DNA from: Actinostola sp. cb2023
Taxonomy: Eukaryota > Cnidaria > Anthozoa > Actiniaria > Actinostolidae
Length of the DNA: 64,000 bases
Assembly: GCA_033675265.1 (NCBI GenBank)
Contig: JAUJYZ010001121.1
Span: forward strand, 48,240-112,239
Reading direction: 5' to 3'
Shown here: piece after piece, positions 23,403 to 34,815 of the stretch
How the letters are laid out: the number at the start of each line of letters is the position of its first letter
How positions within the stretch are numbered: position 1 is the stretch's first letter
Program-made: the position numbers and the translations under genes
The notes under the pieces: generated by a model
Told to the model about the DNA's origin: nothing
The model's input: only the letters and a program-made list of their open reading frames with translations
Database searches by the model: none

Positions 23403-24935
23403 TCTTCTAGTAGTCTGGTATTACTAGTACTGTGATCTTACTAGTACTGTGATCTTACTGGTACTGTGATCTTACTGGTACTGTGATCTTACTAGTACTG
23501 TGATCTTACTGGTACTGTGATCTTACTGGTACTGTAATCTTATTAGTACTGTGATCTTATTAGTACTGTGATCTTACTGGTACTGTGATCTTACTAGTAC
23601 TAACTGTGATCTTACTGGTACTGTGATCTTACTAGTACTGTGATCTTACTGGTACTGTGATCTTACTGGTACTGTAATCTTACTGGTACTGTGATCTTAC
23701 TAGTACTGTGATCTTACTGGTACTGTGATCTTACTGGTACTGTAATCTTACTGGTACTGTGATCTTACTAGTTCTGTGATCTTACTGGTACTGTGATCTT
23801 ACTAGTACTGTGATCTTACTGGTACTGTGATCTTACTGGTACTGTGATCTTACTGGTACTGTGATCTTACTAGTTCTGTGATATTACTGGTACTGTGATC
23901 TTACTAGTACTGTGATCTTACTGGTACTGTGATCTTACTGGTACTGTGATCTTACTGGTACTGTGATCTTATTAGTACTGTGATCTTATTAGTACTGTGA
24001 TCTTACTGGTACTGTGATCTTACTGGTACTGTGATCTTACTGGTACTGTGATCTTACTAGTTCTGTGATATTACTGGTACTGTGATCTTACTAGTACTGT
24101 GATCTTACTGGTACTGTGATCGTACTGGTACTATGATCTTACTGGTACTGTGATCTTATTAGTACTGTGATCTTATTAGTACTGTGATCTTACTAGTACT
24201 GTGATCTTACTGGTACTGTAATCTTACTGGTACTATGATCTTACTGGTACTGTGATCTTATTAGTACTGTGATCTTAGTAGTACTGTGATCTTACTAGTA
24301 CTGTGATCTTACTGGTACTGTGATCTTACTGGTACTATGATCTTACTGGTACTGTGATCTTATTAGTACTGTGATCTTATTAGTACTGTGATCTTACTGG
24401 TACTGTGATCTTACTGGTACTGTGATCTTATTAGTACTGTGATCTTAGTAGTACTGTGATCTTACTGGTGCTGTGATCTTACTGGTACTGTGATCTTACT
24501 GGTACTGTGATCTTACTCGTACTATGATCTTACTGGTACTGTGATCTTACTGGTACTGTGATCTTACTGGTACTATGATCTTACTGGTACTGTGATCTTA
24601 CTGGTACTGTGATCTTATTAGAACTGTGATCTTACTGGTACTGTGATCTTATTTGTACTGTGATCTTATTAGTACTGTGATCTTACTAGTACTGTGATCT
24701 TACTGGTACTGTGATCTTACTGGTACTATGATCTTACTGGTACTGTGATCTTACTAGTACTGTGATCTTACTGGTACTGTGATCTTAGTAGTACTGTGAT
24801 CTTACTGGTACTGTGATCTTATTAGAACTGTGATCTTACTGGTACTGTGATCTTATTTGTACTGTGATCTTATTAGTACTGTGATCTTACTTGTACTGTG
24901 ATCTTACTGGTGCTGTGGTCTTATTGGTACTGTTC
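23403..24935 (+). repeat. Satellite array of ~90 copies of a 17-bp unit
   Basis: The unit is ACTGTGATCTTACTGGT with recurrent variants (TACTAGT, TATTAGT, TGTAATC, TATGATC). Variants are mixed rather than clustered, which suggests repeated short-range amplification. Some longer periods of several units can be seen recurring, for example the block starting with the TTACTAGTTCTG variant near 23766, 23868 and 24054. There is no coding content. Confidence 0.95.
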
Positions 24936-25511
24936 AGTTTTGCAAGCTAAGACTGTTCGTATTTATTATGACTTTACATTCAGTTGTTTACAAGAATCTA
25001 TATCAGTTTCGTGCATGCTTGTGATTATCATATTGTAAGCTGATTATAGATCACAACAGTGAAACACGTAATTGATTCACAAAGCAATCTAAATATTTAG
25101 TATAGCTAGAGTTCAAGATACTGTGCTAAAGTTATACTGTTAAGTAGCATTAATCATAAGTTATCTAGTTGTGTCGTAATATTATTAGCATAAACGAGAA
25201 TAAGAATATCCAGCATAGTTTAGTGTTTCTAGTCATATTGGGTAACTGCATGAAAACAACATGAAACAGGTGAACTTTAAATGATAAAAATTGGGCTTAG
25301 TGTAAAGGCAGAAACTATAATCCGATCTAAGATATATTCTAGTCCTAATGGGATAGAGCGTTGGTAGTATTGATTGAATATCCTAGCAAATGAGAGAACA
25401 CAGTCTCCACGCTGTCTAATAAGATTTTGGGATTCAAACATAATTTATGCTATCAGAAAAACAGTGATCTGTACTCTGATTTATCTAGTATAACAATATC
25501 GCCTTGGTCAT
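24936..25511. other. AT-rich intergenic sequence
   Basis: Nothing gene-like or repetitive was recognised here between the satellite and the TIR-bounded helicase fragment. Confidence 0.5.
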
Positions 25512-25522
25512 GACTTCGCATA

Positions 25523-26338
25523 GCCTCCTAAAGCAGAGCCATACATTCCTTTCCAGTGGATTAGCCAATCAGAACGAACCTCTTAAATCTGTGGTGGTGC
25601 GGACTTTGACCTCTATGGACTTCCACGAACAAACATCACGTGAACTGACAGTTCGTACTGGAGTTTGAAGAGTGTTTTCAAGCTAGCGATGTGATGTTTT
25701 CAAAATTCAACAGTTGAATATCCACCAGCAAAAGTAATCGATCCGAGCGATTTATTTTGAACAAAAGGATTTGTTCGTCAACTTCCGACTGGTCATGGAA
25801 AGTCATTACTGATATATCAAGCATTGAAACTGATCTACGACAACGGTACACACGATTCTGGTCATTTATTCACTTTAGCAAAGCAACTTCTGCAGACAGA
25901 CAAAGAGTTACCGTATTCAAAATATTATTGTATGTTGATATCCAAAGTACGGGACAAGAGTACCAGTAAATTAACTTTCGTTCGTCAGAATATTTCCGGG
26001 TTTTCTTCTCCTTTGACTCACTTTTGGCACAAATAAAGCACAAGTCCTCGTTGATGATTTTCTTTGTAGTGTTATCATTATCTGTGGTCATTTAACCGGG
26101 TTTAAACATCATTGATCAGATTATGAATTTTTAAAAACAAGCTAGAGCTTTGCAACATCATATCCCTAAAAATAACTCAAAGTGTGGGAACTGTTTTGGC
26201 ACTGATAATACGAATGATTTCATTGGCTAGTTCAATGGGCGTAAAACAATTGGAAAGGACTGTATGGTTCATCTGAGCAGACCCAGTGGCCAGCGAAGTA
26301 AAGCTGAAGCCTGGACACGGGTCTGCTTTAGGAGGCTA
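25523..26338 (+). pseudogene. TIR-bounded element containing a broken RecQ-like helicase fragment
   Basis: Around 25708-25835 the plus strand encodes QLNIHQQK, a stop, SIRAIYFEQKDLFVN and, after a frameshift, LPTGHGKSLLIYQALKLI. This is the Q-motif region and Walker A (PTGxGKS) of a RecQ-family DNA helicase. The rest of the helicase is absent. The fragment lies between inverted copies of GCCTCCTAAAGCAGA (25523 and 26322-26336). Near-direct repeats GACTTCGCATA and GACTTCACATA lie just outside, possibly an 11-bp target duplication. The helicase piece therefore seems to be carried by a small transposon. Family assignment rests on a short motif only. Confidence 0.5.
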
Positions 26339-26357
26339 GACTTCACATAGCTGTCGA

Positions 26358-26450
26358 TTATTCTAAGTATCAACATGTTTTGCTACAAATAAAGCATCTT
26401 GTATCTTGTATCTTCCTCTGCTCCTCTGTTCCTCTGTTTCGTCATACTAC
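26358..26450 (+). repeat. Retroposon 3' tail (AATAAAG plus ATCTTGT repeats)
   Basis: ACAAATAAAGCATCTTGTAT is followed by further TCTTGTATCTT and CTCTGTTCCTCTGTT units. A polyadenylation-like signal leading into a short tandem tail is typical of SINE or LINE 3' ends. The body upstream is not recognisable. Confidence 0.4.
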
Positions 26451-26773
26451 AACTTTGAGGGTCATTTGCCATACGAATTTTTTTTTTTCGAGCTTGTCAT
26501 GCCATAGAAGCGACAGACCAAATTCTTAAGATAATCTCTCCAAACTCCTAGATGTCGTAGGTGATATATTTTATTACTCAAATGGGACGGTAAGGATATT
26601 TCACAGACATTTTGAAACATGGAGAACAGCTTTAAAAAACCTTCAATTTCGAGTGAAGTATACGCGGCCTAGACCGGAAGTTACGTCCTAGCCCTAAAAT
26701 TAACATATGGCTAATGTCCGGAAAAACCCCTGCAACTGATATCAAAAATAGATTAAACGTTGCAACTTGCGGG

Positions 26774-26868
26774 AGGGGGGGGGGGGGGGGGTGAGTGTGG
26801 TAGGGAGTTGATTAGCAAAACTGTTGAATACAAAAAAATACCCCCCCCCCCCCCCCCCCCCCCCCCCC
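26774..26868. repeat. Poly-G and poly-C tracts in opposite orientation
   Basis: A G-rich run (about 26774-26791) and a C-run of about 28 bases (26841-26868) are separated by some 50 bases. They could pair as a hairpin or form G-quadruplexes on either strand. Run lengths may be affected by sequencing. Confidence 0.7.
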
Positions 26869-27035
26869 TCTTAACTTAATTTATATAATGTCTTTGTTAT
26901 GAAGAATGATTTCTATGTTTTAGAAACGGACGTGTCACGGTGAATATATTTACCTTGGTTGGCGACACAGAAGGAGTGCATCGCACCCATATGTTCAAAT
27001 TCGTAAGATGGAAAATAACAGCAGACTGACTTTAA

Positions 27036-27207
27036 ACACGAAGTTCCGGTATAAAAGGACGCTGCCCAGGGGTACAACAATACATTTGTTTAATCAATCA
27101 TTGTTCGTCCCATATTCATGTGCATGTTCATGTAGTGATACAAAGATTAATTAGCAAACGTATTGTCTTACCCCTGGGCAGGCTCCTTTTATACTGGAAC
27201 TTCGTGT
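27036..27207. mobile_element. 172-bp palindromic MITE at TTAA
   Basis: The ends are ACACGAAGTTCCGGTATAAA and its complement, with stem sequence continuing to about 48 bp through GCCCAGGGGTA. TTAA lies on both sides (27032-27035 and 27208-27211). It has no coding capacity. The TTAA target is shared with three other families in this window. Confidence 0.75.
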
Positions 27208-27404
27208 TTAATTGGTAAAGCTTAATATTTTAAACTTTTTTTAAATGCTCTTTAAAGTCTGATTTTGGTTTTCTTGCCTATGCACATTTAGAAGAAGGTA
27301 GATCAGATCTTGACTGCCAAAAAGTCGGGACCATGAAAAGAGGCTGCGGAATAGAGGGTGGACGCTTAATAGAGGTCCGCAATGTTTAGTCCGAAGTATC
27401 ACCT

Positions 27405-27805
27405 GCTTTCTCGCAAGATTTGCTATACGTTAATCAGTGCAGCTCGGGCGCTTTCGATAACGACCTTCAGTTCAGCATTTGAGTTATCGACTCTTTTTGA
27501 CAAGATACATTTTCGGGTGGAATTTTATACTGAAATTCTTCATTTTCATCACTAGTACTGAAATCAACAAACTTTAGAGGTTTCAACGTCTAACGACACA
27601 TTACATAATAATATATGCCTTTTCAGATAAAATAGAACTCTATAGATTGATACTGAATCTAAAGACCTAGACTGACCTGGAGATCGTCGAGAACATCGGC
27701 TGAATGGAAAGATCACTGAATGCGAACTACAGTTTTCTAATTTAATCCAGTTAACACTATGCTCTTGAAATTTGCAGTATGCAGTACTCAATCAAAACAA
27801 GATGA
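27405..27805 (+). repeat. Retroposon-like repeat, copy C (5' part plus degenerate 3' part)
   Basis: It begins with CTCGCAAGATTTGCTATACG and shares about 270 bp with 33490-33760 (copy D). From 27660 it matches the segment that begins copy B at 17840 (TGGAGATCGTCGAGAACATC). It therefore joins the two halves of the family and shows they belong together. The coding segment is eroded here. Confidence 0.6.
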
Positions 27806-27959
27806 CTGAGTATGTAAATCAGTGTTCATTTGTTTAAATCCTCAATATTCTTCAATAGCCAGCACCGGGAATACAATAGGTTTGCAATTTAAATACGTCA
27901 ACTGTGTCGGTACACGAAGTGAAGAGCCTTGGTATTGTGAATTCAACGTCAACTATTGA

Positions 27960-28450
27960 ACTTTTTTTGTACAATAAACGGATGTTCTCCACTTTATTCT
28001 CCTCTATTCACATGCACCTGTGGTCTTTCTCTCTGGGAATCATATTGGTCAATAAAGAGATATTCGCCACTTTATTCTCGACTCCTCTATTCACTTGCAC
28101 CTGTAGTTCTTCTCTCTGGGGTCCTATTAGTCAATAAACGGATTCTCCACTTTATTCTCCTCTATTCACATGCATATGCAGCAATGGGCCTTTCTCTGGG
28201 AGTCCTATTGGTCAATAAACGGATGTTCTCCACTTTATTCTCCTCTATTCACATGCATGCACCTGTAGTTGTTCTATATGGAAGTCCTATTGGTCATTAA
28301 AGGGATATTCTCCACTCATTTTCCTCTATTCACATGCACCTGTAGTCTTTCTCTCTGGGAGTCCTATTGATCAATCAACGGATATTCTCCACTTTATTCA
28401 CCTCTATTCACATGTACCTGTGGTCTTTCTCTCTGGGAGCCCTATTGGTT
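27960..28450. repeat. ~75-77 bp tandem array (array 2), about six units
   Basis: Same family as arrays 1 and 3, with a consensus variant TCTCCACTTTATTCTCCTCT and TTCACATGCACCTGTAGT. No GPCR sequence flanks this copy. Plus-strand open frames through it are by-products of the repeat. Confidence 0.85.
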
Positions 28451-28498
28451 TGATTTTGGTCTTCAAGATGCTTGCCTATGCAAATTTATAGAAGAATA

Positions 28499-29958
28499 GA
28501 TTATAGTAAAATACAGTAAATGAATGATAGCTTCTAAATACAGTGTATTTCATATATACATACCGTCTTGTCTTCATATTGCCTCGTTTTGGTCGATTTT
28601 GACGTGTTTTGGCTGCTCTAACTCTCCCCTCCATAAATAATGAGAAGGACGGAAACATCGAGTCTCAAATCACTACAGGTCACAATCGATCCTCCTCGAT
28701 TTCTCTCCTGAAAATGTTTTCCCCATCAATTCAAACGACCTCAGGTGAAAGAATGATAAATATGGATTCCTCGAAAGCGAGTCACGACAAGGAAAAGCAT
28801 CAAATTCATTCTCGAATCCTTCGAAGAATCCATAACATACAGCCATTTTCATCCGGAGTTCCCGTTTGCTGTCCACGGAAGTAAACGTTACACCACAGGA
28901 AATCCCAGCGGGCTTTGGCGCTCGGGCCTGATTCGACAAAAACCAACAAAGGCAATTCAAATATTTCACTCGTGGGGACTATGCTTTTTGTTATATTGTC
29001 GTGATCATTCTGGACAATGATATTATGTTTTTCTTCCAGTGCATGAGTTAAAATATCATCACGGAATGAAAAGCATCCTGCAGTTTGCTCATAATGACGC
29101 AAAACCCTGAAATAAAAGAAGTCATTTATCGAACAAACTGAAGACTATTGATGTAAAATATTATTGAATCGAACGGTCGTAACTTCAAACTTACCAGGCT
29201 TTCAAAGATACATAAAAAGGACCTAAAACTTTTACTCTTCTTCTTCGGAACATTTCCATGGCATTCTTCATATTTCCACTTCAGCGTAGACAGCATTTTG
29301 TATTTGACAATATCGAATAATTATTATTATAAATGCGATAAAGTAACGTTTTGAATCTCGCTATAAACGCTGGAATTTTGCGGGGTTTTCCATGCACGGG
29401 TCGTCATGTTGTTGTCGATTTCGGATTGGTTGTTCATATTCTACCCACCCCTAGATGTGTATAATTTGTCTATCGATTTCTTACTCTCGATAGTCCCCAC
29501 GAGTGAAATATTTGAATTGCCCTTGTTGGTTTTTGTCGAATCAGGCCCGAGCGCCAAAGCCCGCTGGGATTTCCTGTGGTGTAACGTTTACTTCCGTGGA
29601 CAGCAAACGGGAACTCCGGCTGAAAATGGCTGTGTATGTTATGGATTCTTCGAAGGATTCGAGAATGAATTCGATGCTTTTTTTGTCGTGACTCGCTTTC
29701 GAGGAATCCATATTTATCATTCTTTCACCTGAGGTCGTTTGAATTGATGGGGAAAACATTTTCAGGAGAGAAATCGAGGAGGATCGATCGTGGCCTGTAG
29801 TGATTTGAGACTCGATGTTTCCGTCCTTCTCATTATTTATGGAGGGGAGAGTTAGAGCAGCCAAAACACGTCAAAATCGACCAAAACGAGGCAAAATGAA
29901 ATGAAATACACTTTATTTAGAAGCTATCATTCATTTACTGTATTTTACTATAATTTAC
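28499..29958. repeat. Inverted-repeat structure, ~470-bp arms and ~510-bp spacer
   Basis: 28499-28982 and 29490-29958 are reverse complements with scattered changes. The outer ends carry ACAGTAAATGAATGATAGCT and its complement; the inner ends are at GTGGGGACTAT and ATAGTCCCCAC. The spacer (28983-29489) has no recognisable gene. Both arms hold the same open stretch (PTSEIFELPLLVFVESGPS), in the left arm on the minus strand and in the right arm on the plus strand. I do not recognise it. The broken Polinton ATPase region begins ~110 bases to the right, and long inverted repeats are a Polinton feature, but I cannot show that they belong together. Confidence 0.7.
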
Positions 29959-30070
29959 GTAAAGACCCAGACAGATATACAGCCTGAGTTTCCTGTGCTC
30001 AAGCTTACTACCTGCACAACCAACACGAATTATAAAAGAAATCAGATGCATTCGAAAGAAAACAAGTTAT

Positions 30071-30866
30071 GTGCTAAAATCTACAAAAACACCAAAAGTA
30101 ACAGTGTCTTTGACCACCAAGTTCTATCCGGAATTCAATTTGCGCAATAAATTTTCGTTATTGGTCGTGGGTCCGAGTCAAAGTGGAAAAACGTATTTGG
30201 TCCAGCAAATTTTGGAAAACAATCGTATCGCGTACGAGGAGCAGAGAAGTATTCGCATTCTTTGGTGCTACAATCAATGGCAAGATGGTTACGGCGTCTT
30301 GAGGAAATCCCTTGGGAAAAACATCCAGTTTGAGAGAGGTTTGCCCGAGCTGTCTCAGGATCTGAGTGATCGAGATTAATACCAAGTACAACAACATAAT
30401 CATACTGGATGATATGATGGCCGAAGCGACAGACAGTCCTGTGGTAGCTCGATTATTTCAGTACCCAGGGTCGTCATAGAAACGCTAGTGTTATCCTTTT
30501 GCTTCAGAACATGTTTCCTAAGGGGAAATTTAATACAGATATTAGCCGAAATGCCCAATATCTTGCACTCTTCCGAAGCCCTAGTGATCATGACAGGACC
30601 GGAAATAAATTGGAATCGTCGGAGAGCGAATGTTTGATAAGAATAGAGACCAATTTATGACCGCCTTCCACAGGGAGACCGAAAAGCCGTTTGGATACTT
30701 ATTGGTGGATAACAAACCTGACACACCAGCCGATAAGCAAGTTCTTGGAGACATATTTGGCGGCTGTCACGTTTATCTCTTCGCCACCAAAACTACAGTG
30801 AACAGTAGTGACGAGCCCACGCCGGTCTCCGACATCGAAACCAGGCCTGAAAGAACATTCGGCTAA
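30071..30866 (+). pseudogene. Polinton/Maverick packaging ATPase remnant (FtsK/HerA-like)
   Basis: The first block (30071-30379) carries a Walker A motif, GPSQSGKT, at about residue 34, followed by ILWCYNQWQ and a GLPE turn. This pattern is characteristic of the genome-packaging ATPases of Polinton/polintovirus elements. A Walker B (IIILDDMM) follows at about 30398-30424 in another frame. Further blocks at 30480-30600 (LLLQNMFPKGKF) and 30630-30760 (MFDKNRDQFMTAF, FGYLLVD) continue the domain. At least three frame breaks and a stop show it is not functional. It is an old, incomplete copy of a virus-like transposon; no capsid, polymerase or integrase gene is recognisable nearby. Confidence 0.7.
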
Positions 30867-31186
30867 ACTTGCGCATCGGTATATCACCTGGTCGGATGCA
30901 ATTATTCCCGTGTGGCAAAACTTCACCTCGGGAGCACAGGTGGTCCGTAACATTCCCAAAGAATATAATATCATAGAAATGTATAAGACATCGCGCACGC
31001 AATAGTTCTGAACCTAACCGTCCGGGTGTCTTCATCGATGGAGAAAATTATTGGCCTGTCAAAATAAGGCACCAGTCTACAGGTCACATGAAGTGGGTTC
31101 GTTTACACGAGCACGAGCCCACGGTCCGAGCCTTTGTTGAAAAGACCGATAAAGACTTACAAGGGAACCTCACCCCAGCTGTCTGA
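30866..31186 (+). pseudogene. Downstream Polinton-like coding remnants
   Basis: The frame ending at 31005 closes with a natural-looking tail (FTSGAQVVRNIPKEY). A separate frame, open from 30977 to a TGA at 31184-31186, contains NRPGVFIDGENYWPVKI and KWVRLHEHEP but has no usable ATG. I do not recognise the second peptide. Its tight position after the ATPase suggests another gene of the same element, or a frameshifted extension of it. Confidence 0.4.
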
Positions 31187-31828
31187 CAGTATAAAACAAT
31201 CCAATATAGATATAGATTTATCGAGACTCATTGTATTTCATGACACTCGTTGGAAATGTATTTTTAATTAGTATGAGTTGATCAATAAAGTGTTTAATGA
31301 ACTGGTTTGGTTTTTCTTTGGGTTGTAAAAACTAACAAAAAGAAGTAGATCATAGTTTTGATATATAGTAGGTGGTTCGCGTGATTAATTCAACAATTAT
31401 GTAAAAACAGTTTTCATACTGAGAATATTGTTTGTTTCGTGGGTTCTTTTTGTTTTAGTGGGCTGCCACCAGTAACTAGAATAAAGGTTTATGTCATCGA
31501 AATCTAATTAAAAGTGCTATGATCGATCATTGCAAAATAAATCGGACTGATCTTTTCTAACAGTTTGTTATAAGGGTGACTCTCTGATTCATAAGAGTAT
31601 TTGAAATAGTTCATGTTGTTTATAATAATTCGCATGACCGACTTCATCGCTTATGAAAAACAGTCTTTTTAACTGAGTACTCTATTGTTTCAAGTGAAGG
31701 GTGTTTCAATTGACTGACAATGAAAACACTGTACTTATAATTGCTCAGTTAATTAGTAAAATATTAGAAACGAGTTTGAATTGTTCACTACTTTCATACT
31801 TTATATCAATCACTATTTGTTTTCTGAA
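31187..31828. other. AT-rich non-coding sequence
   Basis: No gene or repeat structure was recognised. Confidence 0.5.
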
Positions 31829-32099
31829 TACAGCGATTTGCAAAAATTATGTAAAAATCAAATAGATCAATATATCAATATATCGGGTGCATTGTGGGTA
31901 ATTTTCATCATAAAATGGCTGAATAAGCCCTCTAATGTTCCATTTTTCAATTGTTTTTTCACATACACACTACAAAGGTTAATTGGGTTTAGATTCAGGT
32001 TTAATAATAGCTAAAATCAAAGAATTAGGATTATGCAAATTACTATATATCGATATATCAATATATTAGGATTTTACAGAATTTTTGCAAATCGCTGTA
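31829..32099. mobile_element. 271-bp MITE at TA
   Basis: CAGCGATTTGCAAAAATT at the left end is matched by its complement at the right end. TA lies at both boundaries, and related ATATATCAATATAT sequence lies at the inner ends of the arms. It is non-coding. Tc1/mariner-like by target only. Confidence 0.7.
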
Positions 32100-33490
32100 T
32101 ATATATGAACAAAATATATCTCTTGTAGTTCCTAGGGCGAGTTTGAGCAACTCTTAATCCTCCCATTGTTCATATGTGCTGACGTCACTTGTTTGTGTCA
32201 CGAACTCCAGCCGGCCGGAACAAATGCTTCGGGAAATATATTATTTTAGTCATATTTGATCTTTTATCCCTTTTTTAAAGTTAAAACTTTTTTAGTAATT
32301 AGAATAATAACATTGGAACGCAGGAAAAACACAATCGGGAAAAACAAAAACGTCAGCGAAAGACTACGGTCGTTCTAAAATAGACACGTGTGTAAACAAA
32401 ATATCTGTTAGAAAACAATAGGCTGTCTGTACCGGGAATTACGACACAAAAGATGGAGTCAACCAAAAACAATAGATGGCCTGCTCTTTTCTTCAGAACA
32501 AGAAAAATAATAATTATTATAAATAAATAAAATAATAATTATCCTCGAGTTGGTGATTAAAAATAGATTGTATACAAAAGGTATATTTTAGAACAATAGG
32601 CTCCAATGGCAACGGGCTCCGCACCGGCATGACGTCACCTCCTAGGGGATTTGCATCGGTTGCACCGGTATGAGGGGATTTACTCCGATGATACCGGTAT
32701 GAGGGGATTTGCTCCGGTGATACCGGTATGAGGGGATTTGCTCCGGTTGCTCCGGAGCGTACCGGGCGCAGAACCCCCATTTCATATCTACTAATGTCAA
32801 AAAACAAACCGGCAAAATCCTGTGTACGTGTACTTAACCATCATTTCCAAAGTTTTGCGTTGGAGAAACATGTTCAACATCAATTTAGCAGTCTCCAGTA
32901 CTTCAGTGTCTGGGTAGAAGCAGCTTCAACTACGCCATTCAAGGAATATTTGAGCCACTTTTGCAAGATATAAAGACAGCGACTCGCCACTTTTGTTGAG
33001 TTTGAGTCTGCTTGCTACAATGCATTCTGGGTAATTTTAAAGATGGAGGAGGAACTAAGTGACCTGGCTGCTTGCATGAGAACAAATTACTTCCGGTCTG
33101 CAAAATCAAGTTTTTCTCGTCGGAAAAAAAGTTTATATGCGGTTTTTCGATATTTTAATAAATAAACATGAATTATCTAACACTTAGCGCATGGGATTTG
33201 TCATATTTTAAAAACTAAGAAAATTACAAGCAAATACGTGGTTTTGTAAACACAAATTTTAGCGTCATTTTCTTATTTTTACGAAATTCAAAAATCGCAT
33301 GCGTGAATGTTTTGGAAACGTTCTTAAAAACATACTGATAACAATAATTTTTGAAAAAAATCGAAACGCCCTTGAAAAACTTGTTTTTCTGCTTTGGGTC
33401 ACGTGACAATGGTCGTGGCCCGGTGACGTCATCATTACATTCCCATTTACACCGAATGACTATGTTCCAAATTTCATGGGTGTATATCTG
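32100..33490. other. Intergenic sequence with a 29-bp tandem repeat
   Basis: Between about 32640 and 32765 there are about four copies of a 29-bp unit (ACCGGTATGAGGGGATTTGC then TCCGGTGAT). An isolated 40-codon frame starts at 33043 close to a GCATTCTGGGTAA motif. I could not link either to a known gene. The rest is AT-rich. Confidence 0.5.
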
Positions 33491-33765
33491 CTTCCTCGCA
33501 AGATTTGCTTTACGTTATCCAGTGCAGCTCGTGCGCGTTCGATAAGGACATTCAGTTAATTTAGCTAACATTCAAGTTATCGACTCTTCAGTTTTGACTA
33601 AATACATTTTCGGGTGGAAATTTCTACTGAAATTGCAATCAAGAACATTTCGAGGTTCCACCCTCTAAAACATTACGTATATAATGATATATGTCTTTTC
33701 AGATAGAACAGAACTCTATATAGGTTGATAAATGAAACTGTGAAGACCTAGACTAGGTTTTTAGT
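33490..33765 (+). repeat. Retroposon-like repeat, copy D (5' part)
   Basis: It starts CCTCGCAAGATTTGCTTTAC and runs collinearly with copy C at 27405-27675, to GAAGACCTAGACT. A further short match to this 5' end lies at 58455-58530. It is truncated before the coding segment found in copies A and B. Confidence 0.55.
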
Positions 33766-33956
33766 ACAACTCAACGAGTGTGGTTATGCGATGAGGCAAT
33801 TGTACACCGATCTAACACCTTATGCTAATTTCATAAGTCAAATGACGTGTGACATCCTCCTTCTAATATATGTAAGAGTTAGTTACCGAGAACGGAGGCA
33901 TTAAAGTGCCTATCACCCCTGTGAGATTGTTTTAAAATTCTATTCAATATAAGCTG

Positions 33957-34308
33957 AATAGTTGGTGGGTTCAGTATTTTGTGATTTGAACTTTGCGTTT
34001 ATGAGTTATAGAGGTTTGAAATCTCAATATGCAAATTTGATGACGTCTACTAAGACTTCATTTATTATACAAAAACGCCCTTGTGCTGATTATTGACATT
34101 TGAAAACTTACAGAATCTTATCACAGTCTTTATAAATGATTTTATAACTTTTTCCCCATTTCAAAAAATAAGCTCTTCTTGAAAAAGTCTAAATAAGTTA
34201 TGGCAAATTCCTTAGTAGACGTCATCAAATTTGCATATTGAGATTTCAAACCTCTATAAATCATAAACGCAAGGTTCAAATCACAAAATACTGAACCCAC
34301 CAACTATT
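33957..34308. mobile_element. Palindromic MITE, family P copy 2
   Basis: 352 bp, with arms of about 100 bp starting GAATAGTTGGTGGGTTCAGT and ending in the complement. It carries TGACGTC in each arm and AT-rich centre sequence like that of copy 1 (6707-7060). The outer flank at about 33830-33956 recurs, inverted, at 36190-36253 and 44138-44160 on either side of the Ngaro-like element. Confidence 0.8.
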
Positions 34309-34815
34309 CTAAATACCGGAAATAAAGACGAATAATTAGCATAACAATGAGATCCCATCATGCACTGCGCTACATATATTACAGCCCTCGTGCGCCTTTG
34401 TGGCAGTTCATTCGAAGACTACTCGAAGTACATCGCTCCGATCAAGTCCCTGAAAGTGCACCACGCCATGGACGTTCAGCTCCCTCGACCTGAACCAGCT
34501 ACAAGTCTTGGCTACGCCAACTCCAGTTGTACCAGCCGTGCAGTTAACTTTACCAACCTCCATGCAGTTTTACCAGCTCGAGTTGACTTGTACAGCACCT
34601 CCAGTTATACCAGCGGTAACGTATCGTTATCCCCTTGTCAACGACGGCGAACCTCCCTATTTCCCTTGTAGCGACGAGTCCCTGCACATTCAGTAGTAAT
34701 GACGCTGTGTGTTCGTACTTCCCCAGATACAGTTTTGCACGCTGTTCATGTGTTCCCATCCCTTATCGAGTCCAAGATACGGTTTTGCACGCTGTGTGTT
34801 CTTGATAAAGTATCC
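34309..34815. other. No recognisable gene
   Basis: A plus-strand frame (34360-34671) is rich in short CCAGTTxTACCAG-like repeats. It has no recognisable domain, so I treat it as chance. Confidence 0.4.

Noticed and set aside
23403..24935. CRISPR-like array
   Set aside because: Units are contiguous 17-mers with no unique spacers, in eukaryotic sequence.
33005..33165. Promoter (GCATTCTGGGTAA) with a 40-codon gene
   Set aside because: The motif is short and only partly like a ZNF143-type site; the peptide has no recognisable domain.
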